From contig PTEX01000059.1 in assembly GCA_003342815.1 (NCBI GenBank), positions 3,362,542-3,426,541 on the forward strand: a DNA stretch of 64,000 bases, in the 5' to 3' direction. Within the stretch, counting starts at the first letter, position 1. Each line of letters starts with the position of its first letter. Both the position numbers and the translations under genes were made by a program. Source of the stretch: Eudromia elegans. Its lineage: Eukaryota; Chordata; Aves; Tinamiformes; Tinamidae. Positions 10,914-23,790 of this stretch are shown here, piece by piece. The notes beneath the pieces are model-generated. The model made no database searches. It was not told the DNA's origin and saw only the letters and a program-made list of their open reading frames with translations.

Positions 10914-13912
10914 TGGTAGACTATGGATATTTCTTACAGGTATTAGAAAAAATAAATTCACATCAGGATGCAAGCTCAAAATTCAAATAACCTTATAGAA
11001 TTTTCATCCCAGATTCTACTTTAAAATTATGCATTTTTTTATTATTATTTTGTCAGTTCCAGCAGTTTTCACTTCTCTTTTGGTAAGTAGCAATAAGTTA
11101 CAACTTTCTTGCAGAACATACTTTTTTTTTTTTTTTTTTTTTCTGACAGTACAAAAATGGCATTAGCAAGTTATTCTGAAAGAAAATTCCTGACCAGTTC
11201 TAACATACCTGCTTGTGTGTTTTCCATATGCATCCACATTCATGCATAGACACACAGGCTCAAGGAGAATAGATGCTCTTCTGGAATATTTTCTTTAGTC
11301 ATTTATTGCACATTTCACAAAATATTCTGCAAGTGTAATGGCAATAATCTATTATGAACTTTTTTTCCCCCCTAGCATTCCTAAACACTATTAATATGAA
11401 ATAGGACTGGTTATGATTGTTTTGATGACATCCTTAGTAGGTGATCATCACAAGTAAGTCTATTTCTATCTCCTTTCCTTCTGCTTCCTTCTCCACTTCG
11501 GATGGCATATTTTGTTGTGCAGAGAGAGACCCACACGAGGCTTACACACTTTGTAAGCCTCATGTAAACCTATTTTCAGGCTTAGGTAAGGAACAGGCTT
11601 TTCATAGGCTTAGTGAACAGAAGTGAAAATCAGCTGCTTCAAATGTAGGATAGTGCCTGCAGAATCGAAATACTCATTTGCAGAGCAGCCTACGATCTTT
11701 CTGGAAATAATATACAGTTACACACTGCAAACGAGATGTATTATCATTATGCTGATGAGAAGATCAAATATTTCTCTTTCTTCCATAGTCAAAATATTGT
11801 TAATAGATGATTTTCTGCCTGGAAGGACATTTTATTAAAATTATGTGCTGAGCCTACCACTCGTTGACTGAGTAAGATGAAAACAAATGAAAAAGAAAAC
11901 CTGTACTAGACTACTCTGTGAAAAATGAAAAGGAAATCAGAAAATGGGGATGTTCATTCTGATTATGTATTATACCTCTTTTGCCTTTCCTTTTTAGCCT
12001 TGTGTTGTTGGATTGTATGTTCTTCAGAGCAGGGACTTTTTGTGGCTATTTGAATACATCTGGGCAATGGTGTGTATTCTTAGCTGATCTTTGGGCATTG
12101 TTACATTAACAATGAGTTAAAAAAACACAGATGACTCTGTTAAAAAGCTTAACCATTTAGGCTGCAATTTTTCAGGATTACTGCTGCATTTCAGTGAGAA
12201 TTGGACAATTTTAGACTCTTATTCTTTAGGACTTATAGTTTTGTTTGTTTGATGCATTATTGCCCTTCATTTGCTTATTTTTCAAAATTATCCAAGGCAG
12301 CTTATGCTTGTTAAATTAAACAAAATTTAGCACACATAAGATTGCTTTTACAATTTCAAAGATACGATACCTATATATAGAGAGCCATACAATCATTCTA
12401 TCAGTTAAAATGCAGTACTGTGCCATCCTTTGTTGAAGAAGCAGTGTTCGGGATGATAAAGAGATATTAAACCTTACATATGCATGGATGTCAGGAAAAG
12501 TCTAAGAATTATAATGGAAGGGAACATTTTTAACATGTTCTCTTACGAGCATCTCTGCCAATTAAGAAGAAATACGGAAAAGATGGCCCAGCCATGCTGA
12601 CTTTCATATGCCTTTGCTTAGGGTGGCACGAACTACTTTCCTGGGAATACTTCACAATTCCTCCCCCACTCCCAAGCCCCTCTCCTAATTCTGCTCTAGT
12701 CCCACAGCCAAACTGTGCGCCAATCAGCCCCTCCCAGGTCGTTGAGGAAAGCAGTAATGACTCCAGGGCTATTTTTCACTTTCACTTGCTGTTACCCAGT
12801 GTTTGAAAACTTGATGAATATCAGGGTGCGTTTTAGCATAATACTAAGGAGCTGAATAAAACATAGAGATACAGAAGCCCGATTGATATGAATGACATAT
12901 CTCTGCTATCCATTAGAAAGACTGCATGCACAATAGATTTTTTGGGGGGTTGGAAGAAGAACGGGATGACTTTAGTTGAGCCATTTGCCAGCTGCTCAGT
13001 GAATAGGTCAGAGGCACTGCAGAGATAGTTTCCCTGCTCAAAGTGTTAGTGGCTTTGCTCATTCATCATTCACACTCATTGGGCTCCGGCTCTGTAATAG
13101 CAGAGACAGTAGAAACAGCTCGGTCTCGCTTTCCTCGTACTTCAGCTTTCTAGTGAAATCATAATATTGTTTTGATGACATCATAGCATCTTGTAGCTTT
13201 CCAGTCTCCCTTATTATTTCAGAATTAAGAACAGTATTATGATTACCATTTTGATGGAATATACAGTTGGATACATGCTAGTACTCCATTACCTTGTTAC
13301 ATCTCAAATATATCTTTTCTTGAGCATACATGCATGTGAAACATATAATATCAAATGTCATGTGCAGAATCCTACTGAGCATATAAGTATAGAGAAATAA
13401 CTATGTAGGCCAATTTTCCTGGCTGCTTGGAGAGATAGAAAGAAACAGCAAAACACTCTGCCTGTTCCCTCACAGGAAGAAGTCAAAACAGCTCCTATCA
13501 GATATGTGCCTTCCAAAAAAAGCCACGTGCAGCTCTAGAAGCACAAGTTGAGTATCACTGATTTAGCCAGTTCTTCCATCTGCAAGGAGCCTAAAATGCT
13601 TTACAAACTTTGCAAGAAGCATTTCATCCACCACTGAAATGCAGCCGCCTATGGAGTGAAACTTGGCAGCTGGTTAACCGAAAACATAAATCCTACACAA
13701 TAGTTTGGGAAAGAATTTTTAAAGAATAGTGCAGATGGGAGTGTAGGGAGGTAGAATATAGTTACATAAACTGGGTGTATATATAGGCAAGAGATGCAGG
13801 TTGTCCAAAACAAGCAAACACCCAAATTTCTCTTATCTTGCCACATTTCAAGCATCTTGATATATGTTGAAGAGAAAATTGCCTTATAAATGTTTGAAAA
13901 GTAGCATTTTGG
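10914..13912. other. AT-rich non-coding stretch
   Basis: No gene is recognised. The stretch holds a T21 run at about 11122-11142 and a perfect hairpin at 11537-11561. Around 13080-13150 the sequence is slightly richer in CpG, without forming an island. Confidence 0.55.
11537..11561. repeat. Perfect 10-bp hairpin, 5-base loop
   Basis: GAGGCTTACA (11537-11546) pairs with TGTAAGCCTC (11552-11561) around the loop CACTT. The stem is too short for a microRNA precursor. It may be a chance or slippage-derived palindrome. Confidence 0.85.
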
Positions 13913-14077
13913 CTTCCTTCCTTCCTTCCTTCCTTCCTTCCTTCCTTCCTTCCTTCCTTCCTTCCTTCCTTCCTTCCTTCCTTCCTTCNCTTCCTTCCTT
14001 CCTTCCTTCCTTCCTTCCTTCCTTCCTTCCTTCCTTCCTTCCTTCCTTCCTTCCTTCCTTCCTTCCTTCCTTCCTTC
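13913..14077. repeat. (CTTC)n microsatellite, about 165 bp, with an N
   Basis: Roughly 41 copies of the tetranucleotide run without recognisable interruption except one N at 13989. The unit phase changes across the N, so the true number of units there is unknown and the N probably marks an unresolved read-through or gap. All Lys-Glu-Gly-Arg or Pro-Ser-Phe-Leu repeat proteins predicted here are artefacts of this repeat. Confidence 0.98.
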
Positions 14078-16179
14078 ATCTCTTTCAATCAGTGTATCCA
14101 TCTGCACATTAATTGATGAGAATGAAGTCGTGCCAGTGCACAGAGGAAGCCACCGGCACCAGTAGCTATGAAGTAAAATCAGTTGTCGCTTCAAATATTA
14201 GACTTTCACAGTATTTTCAATGCTGAAAGCCAGGGCTATAACACTCACCCACAGATGTGAATTCTCAATTTTCAATACTGTGCAATTCTTGTTCTTACCT
14301 TTTCAGGGTTGTATCTTTAAAATTTTGTTATTCTACCACAAGAAAACTTCCAGCAGTTCCAAAGCTCTACTTTCCTATCCTTTGGCTCACAGTAGTTTAA
14401 TTTTGGAAAATAATTCGACAGGTAAAGAAAAGGAAATCAACATTTTTCAAGTTCTTCTTTGTTAGTTTCTTTATTTTTAGGAGTTTCTGTCAGAAGCCTT
14501 TTAGGAACTGTGTATGTTGGAAAGCAGCAGTGTTGTACTTATGCTAGCAAATGGAACAGCCTCACATTGCCCTCTGACACCGCCATGGAATAGCATGCAT
14601 GCATACTATTAAATTATTTTAGCATCCAAACGATTGCATTCACACTGTCTATTTGGAATGGCCCCTGGCCCATGCTGACTCCCATATTGTACGTAGGAGT
14701 TAGGTAGGAGAGAGCTAGTTGGTCTGAATCAAAGCAGGGACCATTGCAGAAATTTAATACAATAATTGATTGAATTCCAAGGCCTGGGAACATTTCCTGG
14801 CACTGCTCGTTTTCTAGTGTAGGTGTAGTCTAGAAGTAATATCAGTAATTAGTATCAGAAACTTAAAAATAAAACACATTTGCAGTACTTTGAGAAAACA
14901 ATTATCAGAGGGAAGCTGCATAAAAATTAAAGCAGGAAAGCATAGTAAAGCATAAATTCCTTGGTGAAATATTTTTTTCTCGTTGTAAATATTACTAAAA
15001 ATGCATCTCTTTCCTCTGCATCATGGTCTTGCCTCTCCTTTCCTGTCTGTCTGGAGAGAAAATACAACAAAATTGTTCCTTTTTCTGAGCTCAACCTGAT
15101 AGGGGCTGTTGCTTCAGCAATTTTCACAAAGTTACCCTGTAAACAAGGAAACATTTGGATGTTGGATTGTGTTCAAACCATTAAAAAGTTAGGAACTGTG
15201 TAAAGCACAAACAGTGAATCTTGATGTCATTTTGGATTTTGCATGTCCCCAAAGTTAAAATTAAAAAACATGGTTATGGATCTGGTATCTGCAATGAATA
15301 CACCAAAAATATCTAAACACTGCATGAAAGGAAATCAATTAGTGGTTTAGGTTTCCTTTTTCTGATAATTTTCTTAATGTTTCCATAGGAGTAAAGAGAT
15401 GGAATAAAACAGGTGTGAAGACTCTAAACAGCCTTGTGTTAAGCCTTGCTGGATACTGTTCAAATAAAGCATTGGCAAACGATGGGCTTTCAAGTCAGCT
15501 ATTCACCTTGGCATAATATGAACTAAGACTGTTAAAAAGAATCAACATCTAGCAAGAAATGAAAACTGAAAATACCAGTGAAAATTCATGGATATTAAGT
15601 AAAATTTTGTAAATATAAGTAAAATCAAATAAAACAGATAAACATAATCATAAAACAAGTAAACTAAATTTAATGGCTAACAAACGGTGCACAAGGAAAG
15701 CATCTAAGTAGCAATAAAACTTGCACTTAAGCATGTTGTCCACAGCACACTTTAATATTTTAAATACACTGCTCAATTACTGTCTTCAAAATACATAAGG
15801 TACCTACCCTTACAAAGCATGAGCGTTTAATAGCAATGCTGTTGAAGGAAGACAATTTTGATTGTCACAGATTTTTGAGAATTGCACTCAGTTTTTCTTG
15901 TGTGTGTGTGAGGCTTTTTTGTATTAAGTATTTTATTATAATAATGTAAGGTAATTATACATCTTCTCCTTAAATTGAACCTAAATACCAATAGCTAACT
16001 TTCCCCTATGCACTAATGATGATGTATGGCACTTATGTTTATGATAATTCATTTATATCATGATAGCAAACGGCACGTGAGATGAATTCCAAATTTTTAG
16101 CCTAACAATGTAAATAGATAAATTAGCTTTCTTAAAAATGCAACTCTTCAAAAAAATCTGCAGTCTAGTATTTGCTGGT
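14078..16179. other. AT-rich non-coding stretch
   Basis: No gene or transposon is recognised. A block at about 14560-14690 is less AT-rich and contains an alternating purine-pyrimidine run (GCATGCATGCATAC). The rest shows short chance-level open frames only. Confidence 0.55.
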
Positions 16180-16480
16180 GCGTTTCTATAAACTCTTGAA
16201 TTGTAATGCTAATAAAATAATAGTGTGTCTGCTTGGTGCATCAGCCAAAGCAATCACACAGTTTGCCAAAAGGACAGGTGCTAACATGTGTTTTGTTTTT
16301 CTTTAACAGAGCAGTTACTGCTCAGTGAATACCTGACCTTTGCTTTAAAGTTTTTGTTTACAGTATAATGTTGATGATGTTGGCTGAGCAGATTTGGCTG
16401 GGCTGCCGAAAGAAAGTGGCTGCAATTTCAAAAACACAACAGTGCAAAAAATAGGCTGCCTGCTCCTTCGACGTTTATTG
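16180..16480. promoter_or_regulatory. Candidate conserved non-coding element
   Basis: The stretch has mixed composition and little low-complexity sequence. It contains a good splice-acceptor-like tract (TTTGTTTTTCTTTAACAG, ending near 16310) and repeated TTGGC half-sites of the NFI type near 16380-16400. No long open frame exists. It resembles vertebrate conserved non-coding elements by look only, and I cannot test conservation. Confidence 0.2.
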
Positions 16481-17890
16481 GTGTTAAACATTAAGCCATG
16501 GTGCTTTCCACGCCTCTGAGCACATTCACATGCTCAGATTCCCAGGTAGCAAGGCATGAGTGCACAGCCATCCTTCCAAAAAGGAGGCCCTGGCATGACC
16601 CTCATGCAGCTGAGCACTGGGGAAGCTGTGAGCAGCCTGTCATTCTGATTACATGCCCTGTTGAGAACAAGGGATTTAAAACAAATGGAGCCAACATAAG
16701 CTGTTGGTTTAAGGAGAAAAGGTTGGTTATTGCCAGAATTTATGGCACAAAAGGAAAGTCATTGCCAGTATCCCAGATATAATGATGCCTTGCAAAAAAA
16801 AAATGCAGTTGGCTAACATCAGAGCTTCACAGTGCCATTTCTAGGAAAAGCACTTTTTGCAGAGGAACTGGGCAGACCGTACAGCATATAATTACAATGG
16901 ATGACAAAAGTACTAAATCCCTCTTTCTAAAGAAAAGCCACTCTAACAAAGTTGGCTAAATGACTATCTAGTCTCCGTCTTGCAAAGGATCTATCTGCTC
17001 TCCTCTGACTTGCAGAACCTGAACTCAGATGGGATACCAGCCACAATATTCTGGCGTTTCCTTAAGAGGAAATTAGAGGTTCTTATCAAAAACTGACATG
17101 ACAAAAAGAGAAAGGTTTTATACATTGCCTCCAACCTACAAGTGCAATGTATTACAACACCCCAAACACTTTAAGAGGGTTTTTTAAAAAAATTATTCTT
17201 CGATTTCCTTTGTCTTTTCTACCTGAAATACCTGTTCCAAGAGAGAAAAGTTTTGATGAGGAGATTCACGGCATATAATGATTGGGAAAAGGAACTTTGA
17301 CCTAGCTAAAATGTTAGCAAGGCGTGTCTATTTGTTCTTATTTCTCTATTGTTACTCTATTTCAAAATAGTTCCTTGAAAACATCATTCCTCTAAGTTTA
17401 AAATTATCTGTGGGGGTAACTAAAAACAAAGAGAAGAGTGTAAGCAAAGGACCAGCTTTATTTTTCTTTTTTTTAAAATTCTTTTTCTTTCTCCAAAGCC
17501 TGTAAAACCTCCTGCACTTCCTGAAAAATGCTGAAAACATATCAAAAACCACAGGTTCTGGTTAAAATAGAGGTCTCTCCTCAACTCTCCTACCCCTATA
17601 TACTTTCAAAAAAGGTTGTGCCTGGGAGATGAATTTTGCAAAATTCTGAATACCTTTAGTTTCAGCAGTTACATTTTTTTTTCTCTATTCTGATGTATTA
17701 AGTAAACTTGTTGGCACCTCACATGTCCAGCTGCCCCGGGGCAGCAGGGAGTTCCTCAGGTATATGCATCTCAGAGCCTTTAGGCCAGTGGGATGGTTAT
17801 GAGGAAGAAGGCTGTCTCATGGCATATGGCTGCATTGGCATCCCCAAGTCAGTCACCACCCCACAGGTTAAGGTTAAAGACTTGTGCAAG
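16481..17890. other. Non-coding stretch
   Basis: No gene is recognised. An open frame at 16498-16782 has no domain and no support. T-rich and A-rich runs occur at 17460-17490 and near 17670. Confidence 0.5.
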
Positions 17891-18240
17891 TAAGACAGTG
17901 CTGTGGCAAGGTGCTCCTGGGGCTTTAGCTGCAAGCTGGACACACACAGTGGGCAGATGCAAAAAAACCCAGGCCTTGGCCACAGACTGGGAAGGAACGT
18001 TCCCAAGACTGGGAAGGAACATTCCTCACCCGGCCCGTCTCGGCTGCAAGCTGGTGGTCAACAGCTGCAGGAGGATGAGGAGTAGCTTCCTACGGCTCCC
18101 ACCATCCTGGTCCTGGGCTGGCTCTGCCCTCTCATCCCGCTGCCTTCCACGGCAGCAGGAAGCACGGCTCCGCCAGGCAGCCGTCCTCCCTGGCCCGGGG
18201 CCAACACGCATCCGTTTGCTTCCATGTAGTCAGCCAATAA
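17891..18240. other. GC-rich patch with moderate CpG content
   Basis: This block stands out from the AT-rich surroundings. By eye it has about 13 CpGs in 300 bases, below a convincing CpG island. It contains a tandem duplication (17985-18028), and a CCAAT-box-like GCCAATAAG ends it at about 18232-18240. The longest open frame through it (17793-18272, plus strand, 159 codons) has no recognisable domain and is explained by high GC, which reduces stop codons. It could be a weak promoter, an old gene remnant or neither. Confidence 0.35.
17985..18028. repeat. Imperfect 22-bp tandem duplication
   Basis: GACTGGGAAGGAACGTTCCC plus AA (17985-18006) is followed by a near-copy at 18007-18028 differing at a few bases. 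The first copy contains the palindrome GGAACGTTCC. Confidence 0.85.
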
Positions 18241-19589
18241 GTGAGCGTTGCAAACACAATTTACTGGACTAACTCTAGGATATATATTTTCAAAGTTCAT
18301 ATTTATAGTTTGCAAACTCTGTCTTTTAGATAGCAAGTCCTAGTAGCACCAGAAGCTGTTGAATATTCCAATCAAACACAAAATTAGAACAAGATTCTGT
18401 GCCACAAATACAAAGTAAAGCCATCTGCCAAATTTCTAAAATACCTCACCTAAAGATCTGGTAATTTTTCTCGTGACATGAGTGCAATGTACAGTTTGTC
18501 CCTAAAGAGGCATCCCCTAATGTGTTTAGCGCATTTTCTAGTAACTCCTAATCATCAGAAGACTATCTTCTTGCTTATGGGTGGCTTTAAAGATGCCAAC
18601 TGGTCCAAAGTTTCCAGAGAAGGGACAGCATTTTTTCAATATTTATTAGTTCATTCTAGGTCACTGGAGAACTTCCCAAAGCATCTTCCTTTTCTGTCTT
18701 ATAAACCCTAAGAGTTAAGTAAGTATTCTCAAATAAGCACAATTTACAGTATGTCAGCTTAAAATAAAATCATAACACTTTTCTAAATTGATAGAAATTG
18801 CATAGCACCAAATGAGAAATAGAGATTTTTATCCTCTCATTTATACATGCTTGTCTCTCTGTCTATAAACATATGTTTGCACATACTGTGTATTGATAGA
18901 TTAACATATAAAATTACAACACTGCATTTGCAACACTGTACTTAAAGTTGTGTCTGCATTTTTACTTCAGGGGTTTATATCTCAGCTATAAAAATTTCTC
19001 CCTAGGCTGAAACTTGGCAAAGATTGCCAAGCTACAAATTATTATTTCCTTTTTAGAAAAAAAAATAGGAGAAAATGTCAAGAAAATAATCTCATTCTCT
19101 TAATAGTGTCAAAGGCTTGTGGGAATGATCCATAATTCATTGCAGTTGGTAACTCAAGCAGAGCCAAGAGAGAAAATTTTCAGCAATTATGGGCTTGGCC
19201 CTTTGTGTTGTGAGAGTGAAATGCTGCCCTCCCTTAGCCACTAGCGTGTGTTCCTGGCCTGGTTTTAGCACTGGATAAGAAAAGGTCATTGCCCTAAATC
19301 ATTCAGTCATGTATGAATGTTCAATCTCATTCTGAATTTTGGTGAAAAATGGCATAACCAATTCAAAAACTGTGAAGATCAGCCTGGGGTCCTATTGTAA
19401 GGACTAGCTGAAGAGAAGACTGTGCACTGATAGGTGTTACGGTAGAGCAACCTCACCTCAACCAACTACTGGTGCTAGTTTTAAAGAGACTTTATTAACA
19501 CTCTCTCTCTGGGGGGAGAGATATGGGACATTCTACAAAACAAAGAATCGCTAGCATTTCCCACAAACAGGTCCATTTCTTCCTTTCTA
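18241..19589. other. AT-rich non-coding stretch
   Basis: No gene or recognisable mobile element is seen. The part at about 19090-19320 is less repetitive than its surroundings and could be a conserved element, but nothing specific supports it. Confidence 0.5.
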
Positions 19590-19760
19590 TTCTCTGTACA
19601 TGTTATTTATAGCCCCTGACACTGCGGCAAAGAGATGGGATTCACCCTTTAATATATCTACGCAAAGTGCCACAGTCAATGAAATCAATGATTTGCTGAC
19701 TTTCATGTAAACATTTCTGCTACCAGGTCTTAATTAGTTCAAAGAAAGCACTGTGGGCTG
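19590..19760. promoter_or_regulatory. Candidate enhancer-like element
   Basis: Within about 45 bases lie a MAF-type half-site TGCTGAC (19694-19700), a forkhead site TGTAAACA (19706-19713) and a homeodomain core TAATTAG (19731-19737). The surrounding sequence is complex and not repeat-derived. The motifs are seen directly. An enhancer role is inference, and each motif alone is common by chance. Confidence 0.3.
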
Positions 19761-21592
19761 TTGGATGAGGAGTTGATCATCATAAAGAGTAAAATTGAAA
19801 ATTACTCTGGAGAGTGTAGAAAAACCTGTTAAGGATTAAGTAGGAATTGTGTGTCTCGTAGGAATATTACGTGCCAAAATATGTCACCCTTTGATAGAAC
19901 TTCTGCAAGCAGCCTGTCTGGGTTGCGGCACCTGCGCTTCAATCCAGACCTTGGAACAAATAAAATAATAAGTGCATCCTATGGGATTCTAACTTGGGCA
20001 ATGAACGTGTAGCGCAGTGGAGGCTTCTTTCCATAAGAAGCCAGAGAGAATCCTGCCAACATGCAGAAGGATGTGAGATAGCTATGTGACAGGCCTTATC
20101 AGCCTTCACTGGCTGGAAAAGAGCCAGGCCCATTTTTCACTGTTTTAGGGCCCTGATTCACAAAAAGGAGTAATAAGAGATTACCTCTTCCGTCTCTCTG
20201 TAGAATGGCAGAAAAACTGGCAGGTCCTCAACTCTTGCACATCCTGATTTAACATAAGGGGAAACCGGTGGAGGTTTGCTTTCCTATGCCAGGCTATGAA
20301 TGGCGGAGGAGCGATGCCTCTCGTAATTTCCCACATAGTGCCAGCAGGGATGGCTACAGGCAGAAATATCTAAAGCTGCCCCCACATGAATTGCTCGAGC
20401 TGGATATGCTGAGATCTCCTCACGGCAGCTCCCCTGCAGTCCGTGCTGCCTGCAGAAGGGACAGCATGCATTTTGCTGTCGGAAAGTGAAGATGAGTGCA
20501 GGCCATGAAGCACGTGTCCTGGCTGCTGAGGAATGGCCTGCCTTGCACAAACAGACATTCGTTTTTCTATTTTGTTTGCTCCCAGCAAGTGGCAGAATTA
20601 GTATTAGGATGTAACACAGGCAGACTCTGTAAAATGCTACTCATAACTGAATAGGGATAAGGCATGTTTTTCTAGATGAGTCCAAGTATTGATAGAACAG
20701 AACTGCTTATTTGAGTAAATAACATGTTTCATCACTTTCCATAAAACATTTCATTCATCTTCATCTAACATCAAACCCTCAAATGAATCTATGTATCTAA
20801 TGTATTTTAATTAAGCAGAGGACAGGTGAAGCATTTTTCTTTCAACATCTCCAATTGCACTCTGTTGCCCTAGTCAATAAAAATGAAACTATAAAAATCC
20901 ACCCTCATTATTAACACTAATTTTTGCTTTGTTTTGATTTTTGCTTTCAGAGAATGGATAGTGGTGCTATGCAAAAGAGATGTCATGTTGTGGGAAGAGA
21001 ACAAACTTATCCATCCCAATGGTGGGACAGCCTTGTTCAACAGCACTTTGTTTTTTTGGTACCTGCCCAAGATTTTCAACTTTCTTGACAAAAGGTGGAG
21101 GCAACTTATCTGGATATGGGATATCTAGCAGACTTCTCCATTTTCCTCCTCTTTTTTTATGTTTGTCACCAAAAACCTTTTTGTACAAATGACACCAGTT
21201 ACTTCCTCAGAAGAGACACACTCAGCAGGACAACAGCAGTGTCAGTGAAACACTGTTTTTTATCTCCAAGTACTTTACAAATGTAGATTCCAATAGTGAA
21301 ATATGATTTATGTGAGCAAGAAAAGAGGCCTGGATAGTATGTTACTAACTCCACTGCCATTTGTATATTGGCAAAAAAAAAAGTTCACTTAACTTTTTGA
21401 TTTGGAAGATTGAGGATATTAATAACTGCACAAAAGAATAAAAACATCACCACTGAAATGCAATGTTTTTTGATGTGAATATATATAGCTCTGAGAGTGC
21501 TCATCATTATTACATGGCATTTTTTCTAGTAAGAACTAAAAGGCAATTTTAAACTCAAGAAAGCAAAATTTTGGCATAGCATCACTTAACTT
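19761..21592. other. Non-coding stretch
   Basis: No gene is recognised. At 20220-20560 the sequence is richer in G+C with about ten scattered CpGs and an E-box CACGTG near 20511. Open frames there on both strands are short and without domains. Confidence 0.5.
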
Positions 21593-21653
21593 TATATAAA
21601 TATATGAATATATATATATATTTATTTATATATGCATATATCTATCTATATGT
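21593..21653. repeat. AT-rich simple repeat
   Basis: Alternating TA with ATTT and TATC units, ending in TATCTATCTATATG. A typical decayed microsatellite. Confidence 0.85.
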
Positions 21654-22872
21654 GCACACTTATCCCTGGCACTGGTCATAAAATATGTGTCATAAGACAG
21701 CACCTGTAACAGAAGAGTGGCACCATAACAGCTCCAGAACACTAATTCACTGAAATAATGCCCAGGAAAGCATAGATCATTAAGACTGTTTCCTGTATAT
21801 ACATCTGAGTTTCCCCTGGAGTCCTGATCCAAGAACTGACCTAGTCTGATCCTACTTAACTTTTACATCAGAACACATAGAATAGGAGGTATGAAGTTAG
21901 ACATTTGGGACATCAAAGATTTTTCTTAGTTGCCAGCCCCAAAAAATGCACACACACCTTCCTGGTCCCTCACGAAAAAAAATACATTTTCCATACAAGG
22001 CTACGGAATATTTTAACAGAGTAATATTTTATGTTTCTTTACTACAGTAGTTAGAAGAACTATTTCATCTTCCATTACCCTCAGATAGATAGCTGATTAT
22101 GATATACCTTTAGGAAAGTAAGAGAGGGTTAAAAAAGTTTACAGAGAAATGAAATAAAACTATATGTGTATATATATATTTAATGAAATTGCTTCAACAT
22201 TTTTTTCCATAAATAAACACATGAATACACAAGAAGTACAAATTTCTCCAGTACCTTCAAGTTATAAAATAGACAGGACTCTTTTGTCTCTAGTCTGGAT
22301 TTTTTTTGCCTGGTTTCATACATTATCCATGGAGTGCAAAAAATTCAGATAAAAAAATCAGTATATACTTCTCCTCAAATCTACCATGTAGTAACACTAC
22401 CTACCCCTATAGGTCTGTGCTGAAAAGGTATCAGTTGTTCTACAGTGATGCTCATTGACTCCATAAATCATCATCAGAAATATCTCCATTTTATCTTCTC
22501 AACAGGGTAGGCTCATCTGCAAGTGATTGACAACAACTCAGCATTCATTTGGCTTTTTTGATTTATTTAAATACATTCATTATTGCTCACATTCCACAAT
22601 GATGTGTATTAAAAATAGATGATACATAGCTAATTCTAGCAGTTCCATAAAATTGTAAATTATTATGTGCTAACTTTGCTGCAATGAACAGTCACATAAT
22701 ACATTCATTGTGCCTTTCCAAGTAACTACTGAAAGATGGTTCAAAGTCCACCTCATAAAAACGCTATGCATTTGAGTGTGTTACAGGCAGGGCTAAAGGC
22801 AGGTAAGAGCAGTATTTGGACTGGAACTGGGTTCTCATATCATATCACTGCTACTCTTCTGGACCAATCTGC
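21654..22872. other. AT-rich non-coding stretch
   Basis: No gene or transposon is recognised in this interval. A short TA run lies near 22160-22180. Confidence 0.55.
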
Positions 22873-22894
22873 CAATCAATCAATCAATCAATCA
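22873..22894. repeat. (CAAT)n microsatellite
   Basis: About five and a half tandem copies of CAAT. The Asn-Gln-Ser-Ile repeat in the overlapping short open frame is produced by this microsatellite. Confidence 0.9.
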
Positions 22895-23708
22895 CTTAAT
22901 AATCACCCTCAGGACCTCTCACTAAACCCCAGTTATTTAGCACCTTTCGCCCATTTATAGCACCACTATGACCTTGTTGTTAGCTTTAGTAATGCAAAAA
23001 ATATATGCTATATTTTGCATACAAATAGTAAAGGCAGTATGTTAATAATGCTATTTATAAAATAAAACTGCCCTAATGTTAAGTGAATGGCTTTGGGCCA
23101 CGGTTCAACCGGGTAATGAACCATGTGCCTAAACTTGAGCACGTGAATCACCCCTATTGATTCAAAAGCACTCTGCATGTGCCTGAAGTTCAGTATGAGA
23201 ATACAGAAAGGTGTTTGCGAGAAGGATTTTAGGATTGCACATAGATGAAATCTCCATTGGTGAAAATTACAAGGAAAAAAAAAGGTTGAGAAAAAAGGAA
23301 AAGATGCTAAGAGTGGCGTTGCAGTGACTTGGAAGGTGCTGTTGATGGGATGTTGTGCTGCTCTGTGACTCTTGCTACTGCATGAAGATCCCTTGGAGAT
23401 AGGCTGGGATGGTGAGAGGCTGCCATGGTTCACTCTGCCATTCAGTTTCTTCTCAGACATTAGTACATTAGATAAGAGTACTTTAAAATATATTCAAAAA
23501 TTACAGTGAGAAATCATGGTAGATGTCATGTAGAAACTCCTCATGAAAACCTGTTAAGCAAAAGACCATTTAATAATTTTTACTCTAAGTGAGGAAATAG
23601 GAGAAGTTTAATTTATATGTAGACAATGTTATAAATGCCCAGAATGCTCAACACAGCACAGAACACTTTGGACTTCAACAGCGAAAGGGAAAGGTCTCTC
23701 AAGACTTG

Positions 23709-23790
23709 GAAAGGAGAGAGGAGGGGAGCAGAGAGGAAAGGAGAAGAGTAGAGAGGAGAGGAGCAGAGTGGAGAGGAGAAAGATGCAACT
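23709..23790. repeat. Purine-only (GAGAGGAG)-type minisatellite-like tract
   Basis: A strand-asymmetric stretch made almost wholly of A and G, with recurring GAGAGGAG and GGAGCAGAG units of uneven spacing. Such homopurine tracts can form triplex DNA. The serine/leucine-rich minus-strand frames here are by-products. Confidence 0.8.

Noticed and set aside
11537-11561. Hairpin as microRNA precursor or terminator
   Set aside because: A 10-bp stem is too short for a microRNA precursor, and intrinsic terminators of bacterial type are not expected in this genome.
13913-14077. CRISPR-like regular repeat array
   Set aside because: The repeat is a 4-base microsatellite without spacers, and the genome is vertebrate.
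13649-14194. Long open frames with Lys-Glu-Gly-Arg or Phe-Leu-Pro-Ser repeats on both strands
   Set aside because: They are translations of the (CTTC)n microsatellite, which has no stop codon in any frame, and they cross an N where the frame is unknown.
17793-18272. 159-codon plus-strand open frame
   Set aside because: It runs through GC-rich sequence where stops are rare, includes a 22-bp slippage duplication, has overlapping frames on both strands and shows no recognisable domain.
23008-23460. 150-codon minus-strand open frame
   Set aside because: No recognisable domain and no regular codon pattern. The composition explains an occasional frame of this length.
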